DNA from: Mycolicibacterium aurum
GTDB lineage: Bacteria; Actinomycetota; Actinomycetes; Mycobacteriales; Mycobacteriaceae
Assembly: GCF_900637195.1 (NCBI RefSeq)
Contig: NZ_LR134356.1
Location: forward strand, 1,302,001 to 1,366,000
DNA: 64,000 nt
Reading direction: 5' to 3'
A program made the position numbers and the translations under genes. The notes below the pieces were generated by a model. The model was not told the DNA's origin. It saw only the letters and a list, made by a program, of their open reading frames with translations, and did not search any database. This document shows, one piece after another, positions 45,551-53,436 of the stretch. Every line of letters begins with the position of its first letter. The first letter of the stretch is position 1.

Positions 45551-47296
45551 GTGAGTGACCCGATCCCCGCTCCGGGCAACGGACAGACGTTCCTGGGCCC
45601 CGAGCAACGCGCCCGCGCCTGGGAGCGCCTCGGCAGCGAGCAGTTCGACGTCGTCGTGGTCGGCGGAGGCGTGGTGGGCGCCGGCGCCGCGCTGGACGCC
45701 GCCACCCGCGGCTTGAAGGTCGCGCTCGTGGAGGCCCGCGATTTCGCGTCCGGGACGTCCAGCCGCAGCAGCAAGATGTTCCACGGCGGCCTGCGCTACC
45801 TCGAACAGCTGGAGTTCGGACTCGTGCGTGAGGCCCTGCACGAGCGCGAGCTGTCGCTGACCACCCTGGCGCCGCATCTGGTCAAGCCGTTGCCTTTTCT
45901 GTTCCCGCTCACCAACCGGTGGTGGGAGCGGCCCTACGTGGCCGCGGGCATCTTCCTCTACGACCAGCTGGGCGGTTCGAAATCCGTTCCGGCGCAAAAG
46001 CATTTGACCCGATCCGGGGCGTTGCGGCTCTCGCCCGGCCTGAAGCGGAGCTCGCTGATCGGCGGGATCCGCTACTACGACACCGTCGTCGACGACGCTC
46101 GCCACACGATGACCGTCGCACGCACCGCCGCCCACTACGGCGCGGTCGTCCGAAGCTCGACGCAGGTGGTGGCGCTGCTGCGGGAGGGCGACCGGGTCAC
46201 CGGGGTCCAGGTGCGCGACTCGGAGAACGGCGCGGTGACCGACGTGCGCGGCCACGTGGTCGTCAACGCCACCGGCGTGTGGACCGACGAGATCCAGGCA
46301 CTGTCCAAGGAGCGCGGCCGTTTTCGGGTGCGCGCGTCCAAGGGTGTGCACATCGTGGTGCCCCGCGACCGTGTGGTCAGCGAGGTCGCCATCATCCTGC
46401 GCACCGAGAAGTCGGTGCTGTTCGTCATCCCGTGGGGCACCCATTGGATCATCGGCACCACCGACACCGACTGGAATCTCGACCTTGCGCACCCGGCGGC
46501 CACCAAGGCCGACATCGACTACATCCTCGGCCAGGTCAACAAGGTGCTGGCCACGCCGCTGACCCACGACGACATCGACGGGGTGTACGCCGGGCTGCGG
46601 CCGCTGCTGGCGGGGGAGAGCGAGGAGACCTCGAAGCTGTCGCGGGAACACGCGGTTGCGGTGCCCGCGCCGGGCCTGGTCGCGATCGCGGGCGGCAAGT
46701 ACACCACCTATCGGGTGATGGGTGAGGACGCCATCGACGCGGCGGCCGAGTTCGTGCCGACCCGAGTGGCGAAGTCGATCACCGAGAAGGTGCCGCTGAT
46801 GGGAGCCGACGGCTACTTCGCGATGGTCAACCAAACGCAAAGCGTGGGTGCCTATTACGGACTGCACCCGTACCGGGTGCGGCACCTGCTGGACCGGTAC
46901 GGGTCACTGATCGGCGAGGTGCTGGCGATGGCCGAGGGCCGGCCCGACCTGTTGACGCCGATCACCGACGCGCCGGTGTACCTCAAGGTCGAGGCGGCGT
47001 ACGCGGTGGCGGCCGAGGGGGCTCTGCACCTCGAAGACATCCTTGCGCGGCGCATGCGGATCTCCATCGAGTACCCGCACCGCGGTGTCGACTGTGCCCG
47101 CGAGGTTGCCGAAGTCGTTGCCCCCATTCTGGGTTGGGGTCCTGACGACGTCGACCGCGAGGTCGCGACCTACCTGGCCCGGGTCGAGGCCGAGGTGCTG
47201 TCGCAGTCGCAGGCCGACGACGAATCTGCCGATGCGCTGCGCGCCGCAGCGCCGGAGGCACGCGCGGAGATACTTGAGCCGGTGCCTCTCACATGA
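45551..47296 (+). CDS. glpD2: Glycerol-3-phosphate dehydrogenase GlpD2, 581 aa
   Basis: FAD fold FDVVVVGGGVVGAGAALDAA at about residues 32-51. SRSSKMFHGGLRYLEQLEFG is the conserved substrate segment, GTHWIIGTTDTDWN lies in the middle, and VAIAGGKYTTYRVMGEDAI in the C-terminal half. A C-terminal helical cap follows. Oxidises glycerol-3-phosphate and passes electrons to quinone at the membrane surface. GTG 45551 has GAGGAG 9 nt upstream. It overlaps the pseudouridine synthase start (ATGA). Confidence 0.94.
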   Translation: MSDPIPAPGNGQTFLGPEQRARAWERLGSEQFDVVVVGGGVVGAGAALDAATRGLKVALVEARDFASGTSSRSSKMFHGGLRYLEQLEFGLVREALHERELSLTTLAPHLVKPLPFLFPLTNRWWERPYVAAGIFLYDQLGGSKSVPAQKHLTRSGALRLSPGLKRSSLIGGIRYYDTVVDDARHTMTVARTAAHYGAVVRSSTQVVALLREGDRVTGVQVRDSENGAVTDVRGHVVVNATGVWTDEIQALSKERGRFRVRASKGVHIVVPRDRVVSEVAIILRTEKSVLFVIPWGTHWIIGTTDTDWNLDLAHPAATKADIDYILGQVNKVLATPLTHDDIDGVYAGLRPLLAGESEETSKLSREHAVAVPAPGLVAIAGGKYTTYRVMGEDAIDAAAEFVPTRVAKSITEKVPLMGADGYFAMVNQTQSVGAYYGLHPYRVRHLLDRYGSLIGEVLAMAEGRPDLLTPITDAPVYLKVEAAYAVAAEGALHLEDILARRMRISIEYPHRGVDCAREVAEVVAPILGWGPDDVDREVATYLARVEAEVLSQSQADDESADALRAAAPEARAEILEPVPLT

Positions 47297-48150
47297 GGCC
47301 GCGCGTGCCGCTTCCGGTACGGGACGGGCTGGGGCCGGCACGGGTGCGATTGCGGGGCGGTTCGGTGCTCGTCGAGTTGGCGGACCGTTTCGGCGACGAG
47401 GCCGCGGCGAAGGTGCTCAACGGCGAGGTGGTGGCCGCCGATGGCAGCGTGGTCACCGCAGCCACTGTGCTGCAACCACATTCGCTGGTCTACCTCTACC
47501 GAGACCTGCCCGACGAGGTGACGGTACCGTTCGACATCCCGGTACTTCACCGCGACGACGACATCGTCGTCGTCGACAAGCCGCACTTCCTGGCGACGAT
47601 GCCGCGCGGTAGCCACGTCGCCCAGACCGCACTGGTGCGGTTGCGTCGCGACCTGGAGTTGCCGGAGCTGAGCCCGGCGCACCGCCTGGACCGACTGACC
47701 GCCGGCGTCCTGATGTTCACCACTCGCCGGGAGGTTCGAGGTGCCTACCAGACGATGTTCGCCCGCGGCGCGGTGTCCAAGCTGTACCTGGCGCAGTCGT
47801 CGTGCGACAGCGACCATGAGTTCCCGGTGACCGTGCGTAGTCGAATCATCAAGCGGCGGGGGAGCTTACAAGCGACCGAGGAGCCCGGAGCACCGAACGC
47901 CGAGACGCTGATCGAGGTGGGCCCCGGGTGTTATCGGCTGACACCTCGCACCGGGCGCACGCACCAGCTGAGGGTTCACATGGCGTCGCTGGGTGTTCCG
48001 ATCACCGGGGACCCGTTGTACCCCAGGATTGTCGACGTCGAGGCAGGCGATTTCTCCACACCGCTGCGGCTGCTTGCGCACACACTTGAGTTCGTCGACC
48101 CGCTGTCGGGAGTTCGCCGGCGGTTCACCAGCAACCGAACGCTGTCCTGA
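47293..48150 (+). CDS. RluA-family pseudouridine synthase, 285 aa
   Basis: The catalytic motif is SPAHRLDRLTAGVLMFT (HRLDR, Asp is the nucleophile) near residues 126-142. VDKPHFLATMPRGSH and YRLTPRTGRTHQLRVHMASL are also conserved family motifs. An S4-like N-terminal region (VLVELADRFGDEAAAKVLNG) is present. It isomerises uridine to pseudouridine in rRNA or tRNA; the target position is unknown. It is coupled to glpD2 by a 4-bp overlap, as Rv3300c lies near Rv3302c, and ends 6 bp before a strong hairpin. Confidence 0.9.
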   Translation: MRPRVPLPVRDGLGPARVRLRGGSVLVELADRFGDEAAAKVLNGEVVAADGSVVTAATVLQPHSLVYLYRDLPDEVTVPFDIPVLHRDDDIVVVDKPHFLATMPRGSHVAQTALVRLRRDLELPELSPAHRLDRLTAGVLMFTTRREVRGAYQTMFARGAVSKLYLAQSSCDSDHEFPVTVRSRIIKRRGSLQATEEPGAPNAETLIEVGPGCYRLTPRTGRTHQLRVHMASLGVPITGDPLYPRIVDVEAGDFSTPLRLLAHTLEFVDPLSGVRRRFTSNRTLS

Positions 48151-48156
48151 CGAACT

Positions 48157-48217
48157 GTGTGTGCTCAGATCGCGACTCCCCTCGGCGATCGCGCATGATC
48201 GCGATCTGAGCGCACAC
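48157..48217. terminator. Large hairpin after the pseudouridine synthase gene
   Basis: GTGTGTGCTCAGATCGCGA (48157-48175) and its near-exact reverse complement (48199-48217, one mismatch) form a 19-bp stem around a 23-nt loop. It starts 6 bp after the stop codon, so it can end transcription. No T-run follows. It could also be a member of a dispersed palindromic family. Confidence 0.7.
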
Positions 48218-48567
48218 CGGACGTGCATCGCAACGGCAGTGTGACCGCCGTGCCGGTACGACGCTTATCGCGCCGCACGAGACAGCAATCTACTTCACCA
48301 CGGAAGAGTTCGCTGAAGTATTCGGCGTAAGAGTCAATCCATGCCCTGACTAGGTGAATCCTCGCGAACGTGCGCCCGGCGCTTCTTTGCGAACGGGCTG
48401 GAGGATTGGCTACGAAACGGCCAATACAGCTGTATGCCACCGCATGCCCCACATGCTGTGGCAACGCACGGAAACGCGACACGATCACGCAACTCCGGCA
48501 AAGTGTGCGCGGCGATCAGGCGACGGCGGCCATTGACCTGTGCAGGCCCGCAGCCCACTATCAAGCG
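48218..48567. other. Gene-poor 350-bp region with a possible excisionase-like HTH remnant
   Basis: No complete gene is supported. At 48276-48353 (+) a frame ending in a stop reads HETAIYFTTEEFAEVFGVRV, which resembles the first helix-turn-helix turn of MerR/excisionase (HTH_17) proteins, then breaks off as NPCPD-stop. Base composition of 48285-48440 looks lower in GC than the neighbours. It could be the debris of an integrated element; evidence is thin. Confidence 0.25.
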
Positions 48568-49515
48568 ATGACCGAGACACGGGTCGGAAGACTCTGGCGT
48601 TACCCCGTCAAGTCCATGCAGGGCGAGGAAGTCGAGGAGATCGTCCTGGGGCCGGCGGGCGTGATCGCCGATCGCGCCTACGGGTTCTTCGACACCGAGA
48701 CGGGCCGGCTGGTCAGTGCCAAACACCCGAAACGCTTCGGGGAACTGCTCGGGTGTACCGCCCGATTCCTCACCGACCCGGCGCCGGGAGAAGCCATACC
48801 GCCGATCGAGGTGACGTTTCCCGACGGCTCCGTGGTCCGCGACGACGATACGGAGCTCGCTCGCCGCGTCAGTGCTCTCCTGGGCCGTGACGTCCGGCTC
48901 ATCACCACGGTGGACGAGGGGCTGGCGTTCGACGAGCTCGACCCGGGCATCGACGGGGTGATGCCCGACGAGTTCGCGGCAGCGCTGTCCTCGAACGCCG
49001 ACGAGCACCTGCTGCAGATTCCGGTCGGCATGGCGGCCCCCGGCACGATGCTCGACCTCGCGGCGCTGCACATCCTCGCGTCCAGCACGCTCAACCGCCT
49101 CGCGGGCGAATATCCCGGCGGTGACTGGGATCCGCGCCGTATGCGGCCCAACATGATCATCGACGCGGGACCCGAGACGCCCGACGAGGAGGACGAGTGG
49201 TTCGGATGCGACCTGCACTTGGGTGATGAGGCCGTCATCCACGTCGTGGGCCCCACCCCGCGCTGTGTGATGACCACGGTCGCGCAACCGGGATTGCCTC
49301 GCGACGCCGGCGTGCTCAAGGCCATCGCGGGGATCGGCAGCCGCCGGATCGGCACCCTGGGCCAGTTCGCCTGCGCCGGCTCGTACGCCGAGGTCGTGAC
49401 CCCCGGCGTCGTGCGGCGTGGCGCCGCCGTGACGATTGAGCGGGTTGAACCGCGTGACGGCGCGTTGGCTGCCACAATCAGCATGATGTCGGCGGCAATG
49501 GCCGCTGAGGACTGA
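48568..49515 (+). CDS. MOSC-domain protein, 315 aa
   Basis: The N-terminal beta-barrel begins RVGRLWRYPVKSMQGEEVEE, the MOSC_N signature. The MOSC core has RRMRPNMIIDAGPETPDEED and the conserved Cys in VGPTPRCVMTTVAQPGL, the likely molybdopterin ligand. YcbX/mARC-like proteins reduce N-hydroxylated compounds with a molybdenum cofactor or move sulfur. ATG 48568 is preceded by a weak RBS. Followed after 10 bp by the polyproline protein gene. Confidence 0.88.
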   Translation: MTETRVGRLWRYPVKSMQGEEVEEIVLGPAGVIADRAYGFFDTETGRLVSAKHPKRFGELLGCTARFLTDPAPGEAIPPIEVTFPDGSVVRDDDTELARRVSALLGRDVRLITTVDEGLAFDELDPGIDGVMPDEFAAALSSNADEHLLQIPVGMAAPGTMLDLAALHILASSTLNRLAGEYPGGDWDPRRMRPNMIIDAGPETPDEEDEWFGCDLHLGDEAVIHVVGPTPRCVMTTVAQPGLPRDAGVLKAIAGIGSRRIGTLGQFACAGSYAEVVTPGVVRRGAAVTIERVEPRDGALAATISMMSAAMAAED

Positions 49516-49525
49516 AGGAGTGGCC

Positions 49526-49855
49526 TTGCGTAGAAGCTGGCTCGTCGCGGCGGTGTTCGTGGGTGCGGCAGTCGGCCCCGCCGCGCTCCCTGCGCCCGTC
49601 GGCCACGCTGTGGTGTGCGGGTCCGTGGGAGGCGTGCACGTCGACGTCACCGGGTGTTCGGATCCGATGTCTGAACTCAATGACGTGCTGGAGTACCCGC
49701 CACCGCCGCCCCCGCCCCCGCCACCGCCGCCGCCACCGGGTGCGCCTCCGCCGCCCCCGCCCCCGCCGCCCCCGCCGCCGGTGTACGTCCCGGCGCCCAA
49801 CGTGGCGGTCTGCGCCGACGTGGGTCGGCGGATCAGCGTCAGCGGTTGCATCTAG
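49526..49855 (+). CDS. Secreted protein with two polyproline runs, 109 aa
   Basis: A signal peptide (MRRSWLVAAVFVGAAVGPAA, cleavage near GHA) is followed by a short domain with Cys (VVCGSVGGVHVDVTGCSDP), a run of 14 prolines, GAP, 12 more prolines, and a second short domain VAVCADVGRRISVSGCI. Four cysteines, two on each side, may pair across the stiff linker. I chose TTG 49526 because AAGGAG ends 5 nt upstream; GTG 49520 overlaps that site. The function is unknown; export and cell-wall spanning are inferred. Confidence 0.75.
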   Translation: MRRSWLVAAVFVGAAVGPAALPAPVGHAVVCGSVGGVHVDVTGCSDPMSELNDVLEYPPPPPPPPPPPPPPGAPPPPPPPPPPPPVYVPAPNVAVCADVGRRISVSGCI

Positions 49856-50626
49856 ATGGATCGCTCGGCCTTCGACCGGCTGTTCGACATGACGGACCGG
49901 ACCGTCATTGTCACGGGCGGAACCCGCGGGATCGGTCTTGCGCTGGCCGAAGGCTACGTGCTGGCCGGGGCGCGGGTCGTGGTCGCCAGCCGCAAGCCCG
50001 ATGCCTGCGAGGAGACGGCGCAGCACCTACGCGACTTGGGTGGACAGGCCATCGGAGTGCCCACCCACCTCGGTGAGGTCGAGGACCTCGGTGCGCTCGT
50101 CGAGCGCACCGTCGCCGAATTCGGCGGCCTCGACGTGCTGGTCAACAACGCCGCCAACCCGTTGGCTCAGCCGTTCGGGCACATGACGGTCGACGCGTTG
50201 ACGAAGTCGTTCGAGGTCAACCTGCGTGGACCGGTGTTGCTGGCGCAGGAGGCGCTGCCGCACCTGAAGGCCAGTCCGCACGCGGCGGTGCTGAACATGG
50301 TGTCGGTGGGCGCGTTCATCTTCGCGCCGATGCTGTCGATCTATGCATCGATGAAGGCCGCGATGATGTCGTTCACCCGTTCCATGGCGGCCGAATTCGT
50401 GCGCGATGGCATCCGCGTCAACGCGTTGGCCCCCGGACCGGTGGACACCGACATGATGCGCAAGAACCCACAGGAGGCCATCGACGGGATGGTCAGCGGC
50501 ACGCTGATGGGGAGATTGGCGACGGCCGACGAAATGGTCGGCGCCGCACTGCTGTTGACCTCGGACGCCGGAAGTTACATCACCGGTCAGGTGATCATCG
50601 CCGACGGTGGCGGCACCCCGCGCTGA
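49856..50626 (+). CDS. Short-chain dehydrogenase/reductase, 256 aa
   Basis: Classical SDR: TVIVTGGTRGIGLALAEGY (TGxxxGIG), VLVNNAANPLAQ (NNAG variant NNAA), catalytic Ser in MVSVGA, SIYASMKAAMMSFTRSMAAE (YxxxK), and VNALAPGPVDTDM. It is followed by ITGQVIIADGG. It begins immediately after the stop of the polyproline gene (TAG ATG). Probably reduces or oxidises a lipid or hydroxyacyl substrate with NAD(P). No specific substrate is visible. Confidence 0.9.
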   Translation: MDRSAFDRLFDMTDRTVIVTGGTRGIGLALAEGYVLAGARVVVASRKPDACEETAQHLRDLGGQAIGVPTHLGEVEDLGALVERTVAEFGGLDVLVNNAANPLAQPFGHMTVDALTKSFEVNLRGPVLLAQEALPHLKASPHAAVLNMVSVGAFIFAPMLSIYASMKAAMMSFTRSMAAEFVRDGIRVNALAPGPVDTDMMRKNPQEAIDGMVSGTLMGRLATADEMVGAALLLTSDAGSYITGQVIIADGGGTPR

Positions 50627-50676
50627 TCTCTGCCGGGATTTCAGTCCAGTAGGTCACGCCGCGCATTTCTACTCTT

Positions 50677-50706
50677 GACCATACGTACCCTCATCTGTGT
50701 ATGGTC
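50677..50706. promoter_or_regulatory. Inverted repeat operator candidate before the Rieske oxygenase
   Basis: GACCATAC (50677-50684) and GTATGGTC (50699-50706) are exact reverse complements with a 14-nt spacer. The right arm covers the first possible ATG (50701), which favours ATG 50713 as the start. Suits a TetR-type dimer; the TetR gene at 52.7-53.4 kb is a candidate. Confidence 0.5.
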
Positions 50707-50712
50707 AGTGTC

Positions 50713-51888
50713 ATGGCGACCGATCCTGTCACCACTGCGCGGACTCCGCTCGGTCGGACGTTGACCGAACGCGGTCTGGCCCTGGTGAACGACAACACCA
50801 CCGACATGGCGGAATCGGTGCTGCGGGTGCCGCTGCACTACTACCGCGACCCGAAGATCGCCGAGATCGAGGAGTCCGCGATCCTGCGACGCACCCCGAT
50901 GGCGGTCGTGCCGAGCAGCCAGATCCCGCACAGCCACGACTATGTGGTGCGGTCAGTGCTCGGTGATTCGCTGTTGGTCACCCGTGACGCCGACGGCCAC
51001 GCTCACGTCTTCCTCAACTACTGCCGCCACCGCGGTGCCATGCCTGCCTGCGGGAGCGGAAACTCGCGCCGCTTCGTATGTCCCTACCACGCATGGAATT
51101 ACGACACCGCGGGCAAGTTGGTGCGCATACCGGGCAAGGCAGGCTTCGTCGGCATGGACCCCGACGCGTACGGGCTGGTGGAACTACCGAACGAGGAACG
51201 CTTCGGGTTCGTCTGGGCGGTACTGACGGCCGGCGAAAACATCGATCTCGACACTCATCTCGGTGACTTCGCGGACGAGCTCGACCAGTGGAACTACAGC
51301 GCCTACGGCTATCACGACCATCGCGAGTTCGAGTCCGCTACCAGTTGGAAGGGTGCGCTGGAGGCGTTCGCCGAGGGGTATCACTTTCCGTTCGTCCACG
51401 GTCAGAGCGTGATCGGTCAGAACACCGTCGCCAACACCCACGTCTACGACGAGTGGGGTCGTCACCACAGGATCGGGTTTCCGTTCAACAACATCGCTGA
51501 TCTCAACGGCAGCCCGTCCGAGGACTGGGATCCCATCCTCCGGATGGGTGTCATCTACTGGGTCTATCCGAATCTGATCTTGGCCAACAGTCCGGTGGGC
51601 GTGGAGATCATCGACATCCTGCCTGCCGGGGGTCCGACCCGTTGCTCGGTGAGGCACAGCTGGATGGCGCGCTACCCCGCGGCCGACGACGCGCAGCGCG
51701 CGTTCTACGACGACATCTATCGGCAAGTGCATTCGGCCGTCCGTGACGAGGACTTCGTCATGTTGCCGCAGTGTGGGGAGGGGGTGCGCCACGGCCAGCA
51801 CGACCATATGCTGATCGGCCGCAACGAGATAGGCGTCCAGCACATGATCCGGGTGTTTGCAGACGAGCTCGGTGTCGCACTGGGCTAG
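50713..51888 (+). CDS. Rieske-type ring-hydroxylating oxygenase alpha subunit, 391 aa
   Basis: The Rieske [2Fe-2S] site is NYCRHRGAMPACGSGNSRRF plus VCPYHAWNYD (C-x-H...C-x2-H) near residues 93-120. The mononuclear iron site is AFAEGYHFPFVHGQ (two His). Such enzymes hydroxylate aromatic or aliphatic substrates with O2 and electrons from a separate reductase. No reductase gene is adjacent; the reductase at 53.4 kb belongs with the desaturase by position but could serve both. ATG 50701 would give four more residues. It shares CTAG with the convergent hydratase stop. Confidence 0.88.
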   Translation: MATDPVTTARTPLGRTLTERGLALVNDNTTDMAESVLRVPLHYYRDPKIAEIEESAILRRTPMAVVPSSQIPHSHDYVVRSVLGDSLLVTRDADGHAHVFLNYCRHRGAMPACGSGNSRRFVCPYHAWNYDTAGKLVRIPGKAGFVGMDPDAYGLVELPNEERFGFVWAVLTAGENIDLDTHLGDFADELDQWNYSAYGYHDHREFESATSWKGALEAFAEGYHFPFVHGQSVIGQNTVANTHVYDEWGRHHRIGFPFNNIADLNGSPSEDWDPILRMGVIYWVYPNLILANSPVGVEIIDILPAGGPTRCSVRHSWMARYPAADDAQRAFYDDIYRQVHSAVRDEDFVMLPQCGEGVRHGQHDHMLIGRNEIGVQHMIRVFADELGVALG

Positions 51889-52673
51889 TTCTTGCGCAGC
51901 ACCTTCGACGCCGCTTCGCGCATCTCGCCACTGGTCGATGCCAGGATCTGACTGCGGTTCTCCAGGTGCAGCGCGGCATCCAGGCTGGATGCGTCCAGGT
52001 TGGCCCACAGCACCTGCTTGGTCGACTCGACACCGAATTTGCCGTACCCGCAGAGGGTTTCCGCGATCGCGAGGGCCACGTCGACAACCGGATCGGCGAC
52101 CCTCGACACCAGTCCGAGCCGCAGTGCCTCGTCGGCGTCCACCGCGCGCGCTGTCAAGATCAGGTCGAACGCTGCTCCCGCGCCGACGATTCGGGGCAGT
52201 GTGTAGCTGACGCCGATGTCGCAGCCGCCGAGCCCGAGCTTGATGAATTGCGTGCAGAACCGCGCCGACGGTGACGCGACCCTGATGTCGCAGGCGGCGG
52301 CGATCCCGAGTCCACCGCCGTACGCGACGCCGTTGACGGCGGCGATCACCGGCTGGCGCAATCGGTGGATCTTCGCGGTGAGATCGGCAATTCGCTCCTG
52401 CCACCGCATCCCCGAGCGCGGAAACTCGGTGCCGCCGCCCGCCTCGGTGGGGCTGGGAGCGCTCAGGTCGAGCCCGGAGCAGAAGCCGCGGCCCGCACCC
52501 GTCAGCACCACCGCGCGCACGGTGTTGTCCGCCGCGAGGTCATCGAGTGCGGCGTGCAGCGCCTCGACCAGTTCGTAGGACAACGCGTTGAGCGTCTCCG
52601 GCCGGTTGAGGGTGAGGACGGCGAGCTCGGGTCGGGGCTGAGTCACTTCGAGGACGGACGGCATGCCCGTCAC
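51885..52673 (-). CDS. Enoyl-CoA hydratase/isomerase family protein, 262 aa
   Basis: Crotonase fold: NRPETLNALSYELVEALHAA, oxyanion-hole segments GRGFCSGLDLSAP and AVNGVAYGGGLGIAAACDI, and GGCDIGVSYTLPRIVG. The second catalytic position, usually Glu in hydratases, is not obvious, so isomerase or hydrolase chemistry is possible. It follows the TetR gene by one base on the same strand (GTG 52673; ATG 52664 is an alternative). Its stop overlaps that of the convergent Rieske gene. Confidence 0.87.
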   Translation of the reverse strand: MTGMPSVLEVTQPRPELAVLTLNRPETLNALSYELVEALHAALDDLAADNTVRAVVLTGAGRGFCSGLDLSAPSPTEAGGGTEFPRSGMRWQERIADLTAKIHRLRQPVIAAVNGVAYGGGLGIAAACDIRVASPSARFCTQFIKLGLGGCDIGVSYTLPRIVGAGAAFDLILTARAVDADEALRLGLVSRVADPVVDVALAIAETLCGYGKFGVESTKQVLWANLDASSLDAALHLENRSQILASTSGEMREAASKVLRKN

Positions 52674-52674
52674 G

Positions 52675-53367
52675 TTAACTGCTGCGCCACCCCGCCACGC
52701 CGATGGTGATCATCCGCAGCTGCTTGATCGCGACGCGCTTGATCTCGGCGATCGCCGCCGGATCGGTGGTGTCTTCCAGTGATTCGGCGATCACGATCAT
52801 GGAGTTGACGAACACGCTCGCCAGGATGTTGAGGTCCTCGCTGCTCCAGGTGTTCAATCCCGGGAAGCGGGCCAGGTCGATGGCCAGTTCCGAGGTGATC
52901 AGGCGGATCTCCGTGCGGATCGCGTACCGCAGCACGCTGACACCGCTGGAGCGTTCGCGTCCGATGAACCGCCAGTGTTCGCGTCGCTCTTGGACGCCGT
53001 CGACGAGGATGTCCACCGAGGACTCGATGACGCGATTGGGGTCCAGTTTGCCCGCGCGCGCACCGCGCAGCATGTCGCGAAGGGCGCGAAACGATTCGTC
53101 GATCAGAACGAGGCCGAGTGCCTCCATCGAGTCGAAGTGCCGGTAGAACGCGGCGGGAACGATGCCGGCTTCGCGGGTCACTTCGCGAAGGCTCAGTCCA
53201 CTGAAGCTTCGCTCGGCGAGAAGGTGCAGGGCGGCGGCGACGATCGCGCGGCGGGTGGCTTCCTTGCGCTCCTCGCGTGACTGGGTCTCGCGCGGGCCCT
53301 TGCTGTGTTCCTTCGATCGGGAGCGGCTGACATGCCCCGACCGTGAGCCAGGCGTACGACTGTTCAC
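52675..53367 (-). CDS. TetR-family regulator, 230 aa, adjacent to desaturase operon (DesT-like context)
   Basis: HTH at about residues 35-85 (ATRRAIVAAALHLLAERSFS, VTREAGIVPAAFYRHFDSME). The C-terminal ligand domain has the pattern of TetR proteins that regulate fatty-acid genes. GTG 53367 gives a basic N-terminus (MNSRTPGSRSGHVSRSRSKE). It is divergent from a reductase-desaturase pair, the same arrangement as DesT with DesCB in Pseudomonas. A TTCACTGTGTGAA palindrome lies over its start codon. Control by the acyl-CoA saturation state is inferred by analogy. Confidence 0.87.
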   Translation of the reverse strand: MNSRTPGSRSGHVSRSRSKEHSKGPRETQSREERKEATRRAIVAAALHLLAERSFSGLSLREVTREAGIVPAAFYRHFDSMEALGLVLIDESFRALRDMLRGARAGKLDPNRVIESSVDILVDGVQERREHWRFIGRERSSGVSVLRYAIRTEIRLITSELAIDLARFPGLNTWSSEDLNILASVFVNSMIVIAESLEDTTDPAAIAEIKRVAIKQLRMITIGVAGWRSS

Positions 53368-53375
53368 TGTGTGAA
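53363..53375. promoter_or_regulatory. Palindrome TTCACTGTGTGAA at the TetR start
   Basis: A 5+3+5 perfect palindrome overlaps the GTG start codon of the TetR gene. A related GTTCACTGAAAC lies at the start of the divergent reductase gene. Candidate autoregulatory operator. Confidence 0.5.
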
Positions 53376-53436
53376 ACCTACCACAGCCTGCGGCGATCTC
53401 TTGACGTGCTGGGTCCCGATCGCGCACGGTGTACAC

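Noticed and set aside
48334..49851. 505-codon minus-strand frame containing long glycine runs
   Set aside because: The glycine runs are the reverse reading of the polyproline codons in the secreted protein gene. The MOSC and secreted genes on the plus strand explain the region.
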